DNA of 62,667 nt from Pseudomonas sp. N40(2020) (GTDB taxonomy: Bacteria; Pseudomonadota; Gammaproteobacteria; Pseudomonadales; Pseudomonadaceae). Below the pieces are notes generated by a model. The model worked only from the letters and a program-made list of their open reading frames with translations, had not been told where the DNA came from and searched no databases. How positions within the stretch are numbered: the stretch's first letter is position 1; each line of letters starts with the position of its first letter. The DNA is taken from NCBI RefSeq assembly GCF_014472415.1, contig NZ_JACSZV010000040.1, forward strand, positions 1 to 62,667, read 5' to 3'. Shown one piece after another: positions 42,047-50,673 of the stretch. The position numbers and the translations under genes are program-made.

Positions 42047-43096
42047 TCAGATGTTCCAGCGCGGTGCGGTTTTTGCCAGACGCTGGCGCATCTCGCCGAT
42101 GTTCGCGGCGAGTTGCCGGGTCAACAAACGATAGCCATCGAGCGCGCTGTAGACCGGCGCGTCAAGGCTGGTCTCCTGCAACTCCACTGGCCGATCCAAT
42201 CGCTGTGCCGCGCCGGATTTCAGGGCGCGGGCCATGCCGATCAACTGCACGCGAATGACCCGATGCTCGGCTTTCAGCGCCGATTGCAGATGGGCCATGG
42301 CCTCTGGGTCGTTGGCATCGGGGCGGGTGTTGCCGAGGATCTCCAGGGTGCTGATGCACATGCGCAGGTTGCGCTGGATGGCATCGAGTTCGGTCATGGA
42401 GATTTTCACTTCCTTGGACACCGATGGCATCAGCGAACGCAATTGCACCATCACTGCGCCCAAACGGCTCATCAATTTAAGATGCTCGTCAGCGCTGACC
42501 GGTTGGCCGCTGATGATCCGTCCGTACACAGTGGCGCAGTCGCGCAAGGCATCGGCCAGGTTGTAGCGCCACGAGTACACCGCGTACAACGGCAGGGCGA
42601 AGGAGAAGGCCAATGCCAGCGCGATACCGATCAGGATGTCGACCCCACGCCACAAGCCATCGGTGATCGGGTTGTCGCCATGCCCGGCAACAATGAATAC
42701 GGTGATCGCCGAGAGCAGCGCGGTATAGCCGCCCTTACCGATCGCGTGATACGAGAAGAAGCCGCAGACCACGGCCATGGCGAAGTAGGTCAGCCACGGC
42801 ATGCCGAGCCAGGCCTGCTGCGCCACCAGCAATAATCCGACGCCGGCACCGATCAAGGTGCCGGTAGCGCGTTCGGCGGCTTTTTTGCCGATGTTGCCGT
42901 GGTGCTGCAAACCGCCGATTACCACCAGCATGGTCACCGACGCCCATTCACCGTGGGGCAGGTTGATGCCGGTGGTCAGCAAAATCGTCGCCAGCAACCC
43001 CAATGCCACCCGCACCGCGTGGATCAATCGGGCGTGGCGGTAGCGCCGGTACGGGTCCAGCAGCGGACGCAGGATTCGGCGCAACAACGGAGGCAA
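42047..43096 (-). CDS. FUSC-family inner-membrane protein
   Basis: Membrane protein of at least 349 aa in the fusaric-acid-resistance/YccS-like FUSC family, with about six N-terminal segments (VALGLLATILLTTGINLPHGEW, VVIGGLQHHGNIGKKAAERATGTLIGAG-like pattern) and a cytoplasmic helical C-terminus. Members export aromatic acids or polyamines with partner proteins that are not present here. The first standard start in frame is TTG at 43096, which has no ribosome site. A CTG at 43120 with GAGGG upstream would add eight residues (LSTFSTHR) that look genuine. The start is therefore uncertain. Confidence 0.82.
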   Translation of the reverse strand: MPPLLRRILRPLLDPYRRYRHARLIHAVRVALGLLATILLTTGINLPHGEWASVTMLVVIGGLQHHGNIGKKAAERATGTLIGAGVGLLLVAQQAWLGMPWLTYFAMAVVCGFFSYHAIGKGGYTALLSAITVFIVAGHGDNPITDGLWRGVDILIGIALALAFSFALPLYAVYSWRYNLADALRDCATVYGRIISGQPVSADEHLKLMSRLGAVMVQLRSLMPSVSKEVKISMTELDAIQRNLRMCISTLEILGNTRPDANDPEAMAHLQSALKAEHRVIRVQLIGMARALKSGAAQRLDRPVELQETSLDAPVYSALDGYRLLTRQLAANIGEMRQRLAKTAPRWNI

Positions 43097-43133
43097 TCTG
43101 TGGGTGCTGAACGTACTCAGTGCAAGGCCCTCG

Positions 43134-44759
43134 TCAGAAGATGTAGTCGGTGGTCAGGAAGCTCGAATCGCGTCCGCGAATGATCTCGCTGATCAGATCC
43201 TTGTTGCTGTCCTGGAACTTGGTCGCCACCAGCGTGCGGATCGAAAATACCCGCAACGCATCGTGTACCGACAGCGTGCCTTCGGCGGAGTTCTTGCGAC
43301 CGTTGAACGGGTACGTGTCCGGGCCGCGCTGGCACTGGGCGTTGAGATTGATCCGGCCGACCTGGTTGGCGAAGGTGTCGACCAGTCGGCCGACCGCCAC
43401 CGGGTTGGTACCGAAGATGCTCAACTGTTGGCCGAAGTCCGATTCCAGCACGTAATCGATCACGGTATCGAGGTGACGGTACGGCACGATAGGCACGACC
43501 GGGCCGAACTGTTCTTCCTGATAGACGCGCATTTGCGGATTCACCGGGTACAGCACCGCCGGATAGAAGAACGACTCGCGGGATTCACCGCCACTCGGGT
43601 TGACCACCTCGGCGCCCTTGCTGCGCGCGTCCGCCACCAGACCGTGCAGATAGTCGACCTTGCCCGACTCCGGCAGCGGCGTCAGCGATACACCGCTGTC
43701 CCATGGCATGCCGGGTTTGAGCGTGGCCAGTTTGGCGTTGAATTTTTCGATGAAGCTGTCGACTACGTCTTCATGTACGAAGAGGATCTTCAGCGCGGTG
43801 CAGCGCTGGCCGTTGAACGACAGCGAACCGGTGACGGCTTCGCTGACGGCGTTGTCCAGATCGACTTCCGGCAGGACAATGCCGGGGTTCTTCGCGTCCA
43901 GACCCAGCGCGGCACGCAAGCGGTGCGGTTTCGGGTGCAGCTTCTTCAGGTCGCTGGCGGCCTTGTTGGTGCCGATGAACGCGAAAATGTCGATCTTGCC
44001 GCTGGCCATCAGCGCGCTGACGGTTTCACGTCCGCTGCCGTAGATGACGTTGATGACGCCGGTCGGGAAGCTGTCACGGAACGCTTCGAGCAACGGGCGG
44101 ATCAGCAGCACGCCGAGCTTGGCCGGTTTGAACACCACGGTGTTGCCCATGATCAGCGCCGGGATCAGCGTGGTGAAGGTTTCGTTCAGCGGATAGTTGT
44201 AAGGCCCCATGCACAGCGCGACGCCGAGCGGTACGCGGCGTATCTGACCGAGCGTGTCCTGCTCCAGCTCGAAACGGCTGGAGCGGCGGTCGAGTTCCTT
44301 GAGGGCGTTAATGGTGTCGACGATGTAATCGCAGGTGCGGTCGAACTCTTTTTCCGAGTCCTTTAGGTTTTTGCCGATTTCCCACATCAGCAGCTTCACC
44401 ACAGCGTCGCGTTGCTGACGCATGCGGCCAAGGAAGGCTTCGACGTGCTGGATGCGCTCGGCAACGCGCATGGTCGGCCACAGACCCTGGCCCCGGTCGT
44501 AAGCGCGGACGGCGGCATCAAGTGCGGTGAGGGCGGTGTCGGCGTCGAGCAGTGGCGTGCTGCCGAGAATCACTTGTTCGTCGCCATTTTCACCGTGCAG
44601 ATAAACCGGGCTGCGTACAGAGGCGAGCGGGCCGTCCCAGCGGCGCAACTGGCCGTCGACGAGGTATTCGCGTTGCTCGACCTGAGCGCCTGGGCGGTAT
44701 TTTTCCGGGATGTCGCTGACAGAAGGGAACAGGTTGCCAAGGATGTTTGCTGTGGTCAT
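43134..44759 (-). CDS. gapN: NADP-dependent aldehyde dehydrogenase, GapN-like
   Basis: Cytoplasmic enzyme of 541 aa, matching proteins annotated as NADP-dependent (non-phosphorylating) glyceraldehyde-3-phosphate dehydrogenase. Features are the N-terminal PSVSDIPEKYRP, the cofactor region GPYNYPLNETFTTLIPAL, the catalytic Cys in SFNGQRCTALK and EEQFGPVVPIVPYR. The common ELGG motif of the superfamily is here ALGLDAKNP, with no Glu in the usual place; in this subfamily I recall GLEAKNP, so Asp replaces Glu. The start at 44759 (MTTANILGN) has GGGGTAGCG upstream. The gene is followed 37 bases later by the FUSC gene. Confidence 0.82.
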   Translation of the reverse strand: MTTANILGNLFPSVSDIPEKYRPGAQVEQREYLVDGQLRRWDGPLASVRSPVYLHGENGDEQVILGSTPLLDADTALTALDAAVRAYDRGQGLWPTMRVAERIQHVEAFLGRMRQQRDAVVKLLMWEIGKNLKDSEKEFDRTCDYIVDTINALKELDRRSSRFELEQDTLGQIRRVPLGVALCMGPYNYPLNETFTTLIPALIMGNTVVFKPAKLGVLLIRPLLEAFRDSFPTGVINVIYGSGRETVSALMASGKIDIFAFIGTNKAASDLKKLHPKPHRLRAALGLDAKNPGIVLPEVDLDNAVSEAVTGSLSFNGQRCTALKILFVHEDVVDSFIEKFNAKLATLKPGMPWDSGVSLTPLPESGKVDYLHGLVADARSKGAEVVNPSGGESRESFFYPAVLYPVNPQMRVYQEEQFGPVVPIVPYRHLDTVIDYVLESDFGQQLSIFGTNPVAVGRLVDTFANQVGRINLNAQCQRGPDTYPFNGRKNSAEGTLSVHDALRVFSIRTLVATKFQDSNKDLISEIIRGRDSSFLTTDYIF

Positions 44760-44890
44760 GTCGCTACCCCGTGTTGGATGTCCGCGTGCAATCAAAAAAG
44801 CCTTTAAAGGTTATACGCCTGAATGCGCCGAAATTTAAACCCGCGAATGTCACCCGAATGTCACGCAAAGGCGCAGAGCAGAGCTTCAAG

Positions 44891-44955
44891 GGACGCTCCG
44901 CGTTCCAAGCGGACGCAGAGCGTCCGGGGCTGCATTCCCACGCAGAGCGTGGGAA
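44891..44955. repeat. Double palindromic intergenic repeat
   Basis: Two hairpins in tandem: GGACGCTCCGCGT with ACGCAGAGCGTCC (44891-44925), and TTCCCACGC with GCGTGGGAA around AGA (44935-44955). This pair is a known-looking dispersed Pseudomonas element. The rest of the gap from 44760 to 45080 holds no gene; it includes the promoter regions of the leftward dehydrogenase and the rightward cytochrome operon. Confidence 0.7.
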
Positions 44956-45080
44956 CGATCATTGGAGAGAAGGCTGGCCCCGTTTGCCCCCCTCGCTGTC
45001 CCGCAATGCCCTCAAGCGTCTGGCGTGGCTGTCTTAAGGTGTGATCACAACAATAAGCCGCACCCCACGCGAGGATCGTT

Positions 45081-45434
45081 ATGCGGGCAATCCGATTCAC
45101 TTTACTGCTGGCTCTGGTCGCTGCGATGGCGGGCTGTGGCGACGAAGCAAAACCGTCAGTGACATCCAGCAGCGCCACACCCTCTGACCCAGCACTGGCA
45201 CAGATCTACACCAACAGTTGCCAGCTCTGTCACGCCAATCCGGCGGCCAACGCACCGCTCACTGGCGATCGCAAAGCCTGGGCGCCGCGCATCCAGCAGG
45301 GTGCCGACACGCTGCTCGACCACACCATCAACGGCTACAACGGCATGCCGCCGATGGGCCAGTGCGTCGAGTGCTCGCAAGAGCAGTTCCTGCAATTGAT
45401 CGGCTTCATGGCCGACCAGCCTCTCCCACAATAA
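45081..45434 (+). CDS. c5-like cytochrome c lipoprotein
   Basis: Protein of 117 aa with a lipoprotein signal (LVAAMAGC, Cys near 19) and one heme site, CQLCH, near residue 47. The pattern NGYNGMPPMGQCVECS supplies the axial Met and the disulfide Cys pair typical of cytochrome c5. It would be membrane-tethered in the periplasm. GAGGATCGTT precedes the ATG. It starts a tight operon (9 bases to the next gene) with an FAD oxidase, so it is probably that enzyme's electron acceptor. Confidence 0.88.
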   Translation: MRAIRFTLLLALVAAMAGCGDEAKPSVTSSSATPSDPALAQIYTNSCQLCHANPAANAPLTGDRKAWAPRIQQGADTLLDHTINGYNGMPPMGQCVECSQEQFLQLIGFMADQPLPQ

Positions 45435-45443
45435 GGTGCGCGC

Positions 45444-46838
45444 ATGACGATGGATCTGACACGGCGTCAGTTATTGCAACGGGCAAGTATCGTCGGCGCG
45501 TACAGTGCGCTGGCGAGCAACACGGCCCTGGGTCAATTGATGCGCGCGCCACGGCTGATTCCCTGGCGCAACTGGTCGGGCGCGCAGAGTTGCCTGCCGG
45601 CAGCACGGTTGGCGCCGAAAAATCTGGATGAGCTGACGACGGTGATTCGTCAGGCCCAAGGCAAAATTCGTCCGGTCGGTTCGGCGCACTCCTTCAGCGC
45701 CTTGGTGCCCACCGACGGCACATTGTTGTCGCTGAGCTACTTCAACGGTTTGCTCGACCACGACCCGAAAACCCTGCAAGCCGAATTCGCCGCCGGCACG
45801 CCGATGTCGCGCATGGGTGTGCCGCTCAAAGACGTCGGCCAGGCCCTGCAAAACATGGCGGATATCGACTACCAGACCCTCGCCGGAGCAATCGCGACGT
45901 CGACCCACGGCACCGGCAAAAACTTCCAGTCCTACTCGGCCCATGTCTGCGGCCTGCAAATGGTCACTGCCAATGGTGAGGTGCTCGACTGCGACAGTCA
46001 GCGCCACCCTGAGGTGTTCAACGCCGCTCGCGTCTCCCTGGGTGCACTCGGCGTGGCAACGAAAATCCGCCTGCAAAACCGTCCGGCCTATCGCCTGCGT
46101 GAAACTCAATGGATCGCCAAGACCGAAGAACTGCTCGAAGACCTCGACAAGAACACCCGGGAAAACCAGCACTGGGAAATGCTCGTCGTCACCCATTCCG
46201 ACTACGCCTTGTCCATCGCCCTCAACGAAACCACTGACCCGGCGACGCCGCCGATCAGCCCCGAAGAGGAGGGCGGCAACGAGTTCGTCAACCTGATCGA
46301 GAAGATCGACAAGTACGGCAGCGACTTTCCCGACCTGCGCCGGACAATGCTCAACAGCCTGCGGCATCTGGCGAGTTTCGATGACCGGGTGGGCGACTCG
46401 TTCGACATCTACGCCAACGTGCGCACGGTGCGGTTTAACGAGATGGAATACTCGGTGCCCGCGGAATACGGCCCGGCCTGCCTGCGCGAAATCCTCAAGT
46501 TGATTCAGGACAAGGGCCTGCGCACCTGGTTTCCCATCGAGTACCGCTACGTCAGGGCTGACGACATTCCGTTGAGCATGTTCGAGGGGCGCGATAGTTG
46601 TTCGATCTCGGTGCATCAGCACTATCAGATGGACCATCACAACCTATTCGCTGCCATCGAGCCGATCTTCTGGAAGTACAACGGCCGGCCACACTGGGGC
46701 AAATTGCACACGCTCAATGCGCGAACGTTGCAGCCGCTGTATCCACGCTGGCGCGAGTTTGTCGAGGTGCGCCAGGCGCTTGATCCGAGCGGCAAGTTTT
46801 TGAATGCGCATCTGTCGTCGATTCTGGGAGTGAGCTGA
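45444..46838 (+). CDS. Tat-exported FAD-linked oxidase, D-arabinono-1,4-lactone oxidase family
   Basis: Protein of 464 aa. It opens with a twin-arginine signal (LTRRQLLQRASIV), so it is exported folded. The FAD-binding domain has RPVGSAHSFSALVPTDG, in which His is the residue covalently bound to FAD in relatives, and AGAIATSTHGTG. The C-terminal ALO domain has FPIEYRYVRADD and ends RWREFVEVRQALDPSGKFLN. Relatives oxidise aldonolactones. Because the next-door gene encodes a c-type cytochrome, this member may act as a dehydrogenase feeding the respiratory chain rather than oxygen; that is inference. Its stop overlaps the next start. Confidence 0.87.
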   Translation: MTMDLTRRQLLQRASIVGAYSALASNTALGQLMRAPRLIPWRNWSGAQSCLPAARLAPKNLDELTTVIRQAQGKIRPVGSAHSFSALVPTDGTLLSLSYFNGLLDHDPKTLQAEFAAGTPMSRMGVPLKDVGQALQNMADIDYQTLAGAIATSTHGTGKNFQSYSAHVCGLQMVTANGEVLDCDSQRHPEVFNAARVSLGALGVATKIRLQNRPAYRLRETQWIAKTEELLEDLDKNTRENQHWEMLVVTHSDYALSIALNETTDPATPPISPEEEGGNEFVNLIEKIDKYGSDFPDLRRTMLNSLRHLASFDDRVGDSFDIYANVRTVRFNEMEYSVPAEYGPACLREILKLIQDKGLRTWFPIEYRYVRADDIPLSMFEGRDSCSISVHQHYQMDHHNLFAAIEPIFWKYNGRPHWGKLHTLNARTLQPLYPRWREFVEVRQALDPSGKFLNAHLSSILGVS

Positions 46839-48121
46839 TGGCGGTCAATCGACGTAATTTTCTGCTTGGCACACTGGGTTTCGGCGCTTTACTGGTGGGC
46901 GTTGGTGCCTGGCTGAGACCGGGGGATCGCGGCGGGCCGTACAGCGAATACTTCCAGGCACTGAACCGTGAACTCAAGGAAAAAGGCCCGATGCGCCCGG
47001 TGCTGCTGATCGATCTGGATCGCCTCGATCACAATATTGATGTGGTGATGCAGTCGGTGAGACGCGGTGGCAAGCAACTGAGATTGGTGGAAAAGTCGCT
47101 GCCGTCGCCGGGGTTGCTCAGTTACATCGCCCAAAAAGCAGGAACGCAGAACTTGATGTCATTTCATCAGCCGTTTCTCAACCACGATGCCGTGAAGTTT
47201 CCGCAATCCGACATCTTGCTCGGCAAGCCGCTGCCGGTGCGCTCGGCTGAACTGTTCTACCAAACCCACAAAGGCCCGTTTGATCCGGCGAAGCAACTGC
47301 AATGGCTGCTCGACAGCCCTGAGCGTTTGCAGCAATACCTCGCGCTGGCGAAGGGGTTGGGCACGCGGATGCGCATCAACATCGAACTCGATGTGGGCCT
47401 GCATCGTGGCGGCGTGAGTGACGTTGAAGCGCTAGGGCAGATGCTCACACTGATCAGCGCCAACCCGCAGCATCTGGAGTTTGCCGGGTTCATGGGCTAC
47501 GACCCTTTCGTGGGCATGGGCGTGCCGGGGATTCTCGGTTCGCCTGAAGAGTTGTTCGCCAAGGTCATGGTGATCTATCAGCGCTGCGTCGATTTCACCC
47601 GCCAGCAGTTTCCGCAGTTGTGGCATGACGGCTTGTGCCTGAACACCGCCGGCAGCCCAAGTTATCGAATCCATGAAAACGAAAGGCTGAGCACGGAAGT
47701 GTCGGTGGGCACGGCGATGCTCAAGCCGACGCATTACGACTTGCCATCGCTGGTCGATCATGTGCCCGCCACCTACATCGCCACGCCCGTTTTGAAAAGC
47801 ACGGGCGCGGTGAACATCCCGGCGCTGGATGACAAGTCAAAGCTGTTTTCGTGGTGGGATACGAACCAGCGTCAGACCTTTTTCATTTACGGCGGTAACT
47901 GGATGGCCGCGTTCGAATCGCCGCCGGGTCTGCAAAGCAACAGTGTCTACGGGCGCAGTTCCAATCAGGAGATGGTCAATGGCTCGAATGCCGTGGGTCT
48001 GACAGTGGAAGATAACGTATTCCTGCGCCCGACCCAGACCGAAGCGGTGCTGTTGCAATTCGGTGATTTGCTGGCTGTGCGCGGCGGCAAGATCGTCGAC
48101 ACGTGGCCGGTCTATTCCTGA
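46838..48121 (+). CDS. Tat-exported PLP-dependent enzyme (DSD1 / alanine racemase-N fold)
   Basis: Protein of 427 aa beginning with a twin-arginine motif (NRRNFLLGTLGFGALL), so probably periplasmic. The fold is the alanine-racemase-like TIM barrel of D-threonine aldolase and D-serine dehydratase: PVLLIDLDRLDHNID, the likely Schiff-base Lys in RLVEKSLPSPG, NIELDVGLHRGGV and LEFAGFMGYD. The His/Cys metal site that eukaryote-type D-serine dehydratase carries near its end is not visible; the tail is LLAVRGGKIVDTWPV. The ATG overlaps the previous stop by one base. An exported PLP enzyme linked to a lactone oxidase is unusual. Confidence 0.85.
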   Translation: MAVNRRNFLLGTLGFGALLVGVGAWLRPGDRGGPYSEYFQALNRELKEKGPMRPVLLIDLDRLDHNIDVVMQSVRRGGKQLRLVEKSLPSPGLLSYIAQKAGTQNLMSFHQPFLNHDAVKFPQSDILLGKPLPVRSAELFYQTHKGPFDPAKQLQWLLDSPERLQQYLALAKGLGTRMRINIELDVGLHRGGVSDVEALGQMLTLISANPQHLEFAGFMGYDPFVGMGVPGILGSPEELFAKVMVIYQRCVDFTRQQFPQLWHDGLCLNTAGSPSYRIHENERLSTEVSVGTAMLKPTHYDLPSLVDHVPATYIATPVLKSTGAVNIPALDDKSKLFSWWDTNQRQTFFIYGGNWMAAFESPPGLQSNSVYGRSSNQEMVNGSNAVGLTVEDNVFLRPTQTEAVLLQFGDLLAVRGGKIVDTWPVYS

Positions 48122-48146
48122 CCCCAACCCACCGTAAATCTCCCTC

Positions 48147-48231
48147 TGGGAGCGAGCCTGCTCGCGAAAGCGTCCTGTCAGTCACCATCTACTTGACTGG
48201 CACACCGTATTCGCGAGCAGGCTCGCTCCCA
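48147..48231. repeat. REP pair (BIME-like)
   Basis: TGGGAGCGAGCCTGCTCGCG and its reverse complement flank about 40 bases of unrelated sequence. Each arm is itself palindromic around GCCTGCTCGC. Related copies occur at 57484-57573, 60630-60720 and 62627-62667. It separates the PLP-enzyme operon from the TpsB cluster. Confidence 0.9.
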
Positions 48232-48266
48232 CAGGTTTAGTGTCGTCTGTTAAATCTCGAGCAATC

Positions 48267-48284
48267 CTGTAATGAAGCTTTTAT
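48267..48284 (+). promoter_or_regulatory. Candidate PhoB box upstream of the TpsB/TonB cluster
   Basis: CTGTAATGAAGCTTTTAT matches 13 of 18 positions of the consensus I recall, CTGTCATAAAACTGTCAT. The overlapping complement (TTGTCATAAAAGCTTCAT) matches 14 of 18, so orientation is ambiguous. It lies about 110 bases before the first gene of the cluster. The related P. aeruginosa locus is, as I recall, induced by phosphate limitation through PhoB. No convincing -10 was found at the expected spacing. Confidence 0.45.
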
Positions 48285-48393
48285 GACAAAAGTTCGGTAG
48301 CACATCGCCAGTCCGGTCATGCCTATGTAACGCGCTTGAGGGGCCCAACAGGGCGCTTTTCACAAGCCGAGGCGGGACGCCGGGAGTGAGGCA

Positions 48394-49005
48394 GTGGGGA
48401 CTATGGAACGCTACTCGAAAGTGGGCATGCAGGAACTCGATCAACGTCTGTCGAAGATCGTCGAAGCCGCGCGCAAGAAGCCGGTTTCGGTGTATCGCTA
48501 CGGCGCGCCGTGGGTCTGGATCGTCTCGCAGGATGACTGGCAGGGCGCCTTGAAAGAGGTCTCCAGCTACATTCCGCCAGGTCATTCGCTGGTCTTGCTA
48601 CGCCCGCAGATCGACGATTTGCTCGACGCCCATCGCGACCTTCTGCACGACCTCAATGCCGAGCCCGGCCGGCTGATCCCCGCGCAAACGGTCATGCACA
48701 TTCTGCTCCTGCAACTGCTGTATTCGGTGCCTAGCGAGCAGCAGCTCTATGAACAGCTCAGTTACAACCTGCTGTTTCGCTGGTTCGTCGGCCTTGGTCT
48801 GCAACAGAAAGTCTGGAGCTTCAACGCCCTCAGTCGCGACATCGCCACGCTGCTCAACAACCCGCGTGCGGTGCAACTCATTCAGAAAATCATCGGCGAA
48901 GTGTTCTGCGGTGCCTTGCTGCAAATGCCCGAGTTCTCGTTGAACTTCGCGCTATTGCACACATGGCTCGGTAAACACGCCTGCGCTTCGACAGCCAGCA
49001 ACTGA
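48394..49005 (+). CDS. Phd/YefM-like N-terminus fused to a transposase-like (DUF772) helical domain
   Basis: Protein of 203 aa. Residues about 4-55 (ERYSKVGMQELDQRLSKIV, PVSVYRYGAPWVWIVSQDDW) look like a Phd/YefM antitoxin fold. Residues about 80-190 match the N-terminal domain of IS1182/IS5-type transposases: LIPAQTVMHILLLQLLYSV and LYEQLSYNLLFRWFVGLGL. The DDE catalytic domain is absent, and no toxin gene adjoins. It sits where PA0691 sits in the P. aeruginosa pdt locus. I infer a domesticated DNA-binding protein, perhaps an autoregulator of the cluster. Start is GTG at 48394 (GGGAG seven bases upstream) or ATG at 48403. Confidence 0.72.
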   Translation: MGTMERYSKVGMQELDQRLSKIVEAARKKPVSVYRYGAPWVWIVSQDDWQGALKEVSSYIPPGHSLVLLRPQIDDLLDAHRDLLHDLNAEPGRLIPAQTVMHILLLQLLYSVPSEQQLYEQLSYNLLFRWFVGLGLQQKVWSFNALSRDIATLLNNPRAVQLIQKIIGEVFCGALLQMPEFSLNFALLHTWLGKHACASTASN

Positions 49006-49062
49006 CGCAACACACAAGGCGCGCAACAGCGCCAACAGGTCATCGCGAATTCAGGGGGTAGT

Positions 49063-50661
49063 GTGGAACAGATTTTTACGTCACGGCTGGCGCTGTGGGG
49101 CTGGCTGCTGGTGACGGCGGGCGTGCAGCCGGCGCTGGCCGAAGAGGCCGCCGAAACCAACGCCGCGCAGCGTCTCGTCGACGTCAACGAATACTTCGTG
49201 CGTGGTAACACCGTGCTCGATGCTCGGGCGATCGAAGAAGCGGTATACCCGTTTCTCGGCCCGCAAAAAGCCCTGAGCGATATCGAAGGCGCGCGCGACG
49301 CGTTGCAGAAGACCTATCAGGAGCGCGGCTATCAATCGGTGTTCGTCGAGTTGCCGGAGCAAGCGGTGGCGGACGGTATCGTCTATCTGCAAGTCAGCGA
49401 AACCAAGGTCGGCCGCGTGCGCGTGGTGGGCGCCAAGCACTATTCGCCACTGGACATCCGCGACGAAGTCCCCGCGCTCAAGGAGGGCGAGGTCCCGGAC
49501 TTCGCCAAGGTTCAGGGTGAACTGGCGCAACTCAACAAAACCCCGGGCCGCCAGGTCATGCCACTGGTTCGCGAAGGTCAGCGCCCCGGCACCATGGACG
49601 TCGATTTGCAGGTCGAAGACCAGAACCCTTGGACGGCCAGCGTCGGCCTCAACAACGACTACAGCGCCGACACCGAAAAACTGCGGGCCGTCACCAGCCT
49701 CGGCTACAACAACCTCTGGCAACTCGGCCACAGCATTTCGCTGACCTACTTCACTGCGCCGCAGGACACCGACAACGCCAAGGTCTGGTCCGGCTCGTAT
49801 ACCGCGCCGCTGACTGATCGCTGGAGCGTGCAGTTCTCCGGTTATCAGTCCGACAGCAACGTCGCCACCATCGGCGGCAGCAACGTGCTGGGCAAGGGCC
49901 ATTCCTATGGGGTATCGGCGATCTACACACTGCCGTCCAGCGGCAGTTGGTCGAATTCGCTGTCAGCGGGCATCGACTTCAAGGACTTCGACGAACGCCT
50001 GACCCTGTCCGGCGAAAGCGACAAGGTGCCGCTGCAATACGCGCCGTTCACCTTCGCCTACAACGGCTATCGCTACACCGAAAAGAGCCAGCTCGGCCTC
50101 GGCCTGAGCCTGGTCGCGGCCACCCGCAGCCTCTTCGGTTATGGCAGCTCCGACGAAGACTTCGACTACAAACGCTACCGCGCCAACCCGAGTTTCGCCG
50201 TGCTCAAGGGCGACACCAGTTTCACCTGGACCTTCGCCAACGACTGGCAGAGCGCGAGCAAAGCGGCGTTCCAGTTGGCTTCGGGGCCGCTGGTTTCCAA
50301 CGAGCAATTCTCCGCCGGCGGCGCGACCTCGGTGCGCGGCTATCTGGCCGCCGAACGCACGGCTGATGACGGTTACCTGCTGAGCCAGGAACTGCGCACG
50401 CCGTCGCTCGCCAAGTACACCGGCACCTGGATGCAGGATTGGCGCTTCTACGCCTTCGCCGAAGGCGCGCAACTGTACCTGCGCGACGAACTGCCGGATC
50501 AGGACGCCAATTTCGCCCTGGCCAGCGTCGGCCTCGGCACCCGCGCCAGCCTGAGCAAATGGCTGTCCGGCAGCCTCGACTGGGGCTATCCGCTACTCGA
50601 AGGGCCGAACACCTCGAAACAGGAATCGCGCCTGCACTTCAACCTTCAAGCCACTTTCTAA
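49063..50661 (+). CDS. TpsB-type outer-membrane transporter (ShlB/FhaC/PdtB family)
   Basis: Two-partner-secretion pore of 532 aa with a signal peptide ending near 26 (VQPALAEE). The periplasmic POTRA region spans about 40-190 (NEYFVRGNTVLDARAIEEAV, then SETKVGRVRVVGAKHYSP). The 16-strand barrel follows, with the diagnostic VRGY at 424-427 (GGATSVRGYLAAER) and a terminal Phe (FNLQATF). GTG start with GGGGG upstream. I recall PA0692 (PdtB) of P. aeruginosa as the nearest known relative by context. No TpsA exoprotein gene lies beside it, so the secreted substrate is unknown. Confidence 0.88.
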   Translation: MEQIFTSRLALWGWLLVTAGVQPALAEEAAETNAAQRLVDVNEYFVRGNTVLDARAIEEAVYPFLGPQKALSDIEGARDALQKTYQERGYQSVFVELPEQAVADGIVYLQVSETKVGRVRVVGAKHYSPLDIRDEVPALKEGEVPDFAKVQGELAQLNKTPGRQVMPLVREGQRPGTMDVDLQVEDQNPWTASVGLNNDYSADTEKLRAVTSLGYNNLWQLGHSISLTYFTAPQDTDNAKVWSGSYTAPLTDRWSVQFSGYQSDSNVATIGGSNVLGKGHSYGVSAIYTLPSSGSWSNSLSAGIDFKDFDERLTLSGESDKVPLQYAPFTFAYNGYRYTEKSQLGLGLSLVAATRSLFGYGSSDEDFDYKRYRANPSFAVLKGDTSFTWTFANDWQSASKAAFQLASGPLVSNEQFSAGGATSVRGYLAAERTADDGYLLSQELRTPSLAKYTGTWMQDWRFYAFAEGAQLYLRDELPDQDANFALASVGLGTRASLSKWLSGSLDWGYPLLEGPNTSKQESRLHFNLQATF

Positions 50662-50673
50662 AGGAGCACGTAC

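Noticed and set aside
45471..46640. 389-codon leftward frame opposite the lactone oxidase gene
   Set aside because: Antisense shadow with His/Val/Arg-rich composition and no ribosome site.
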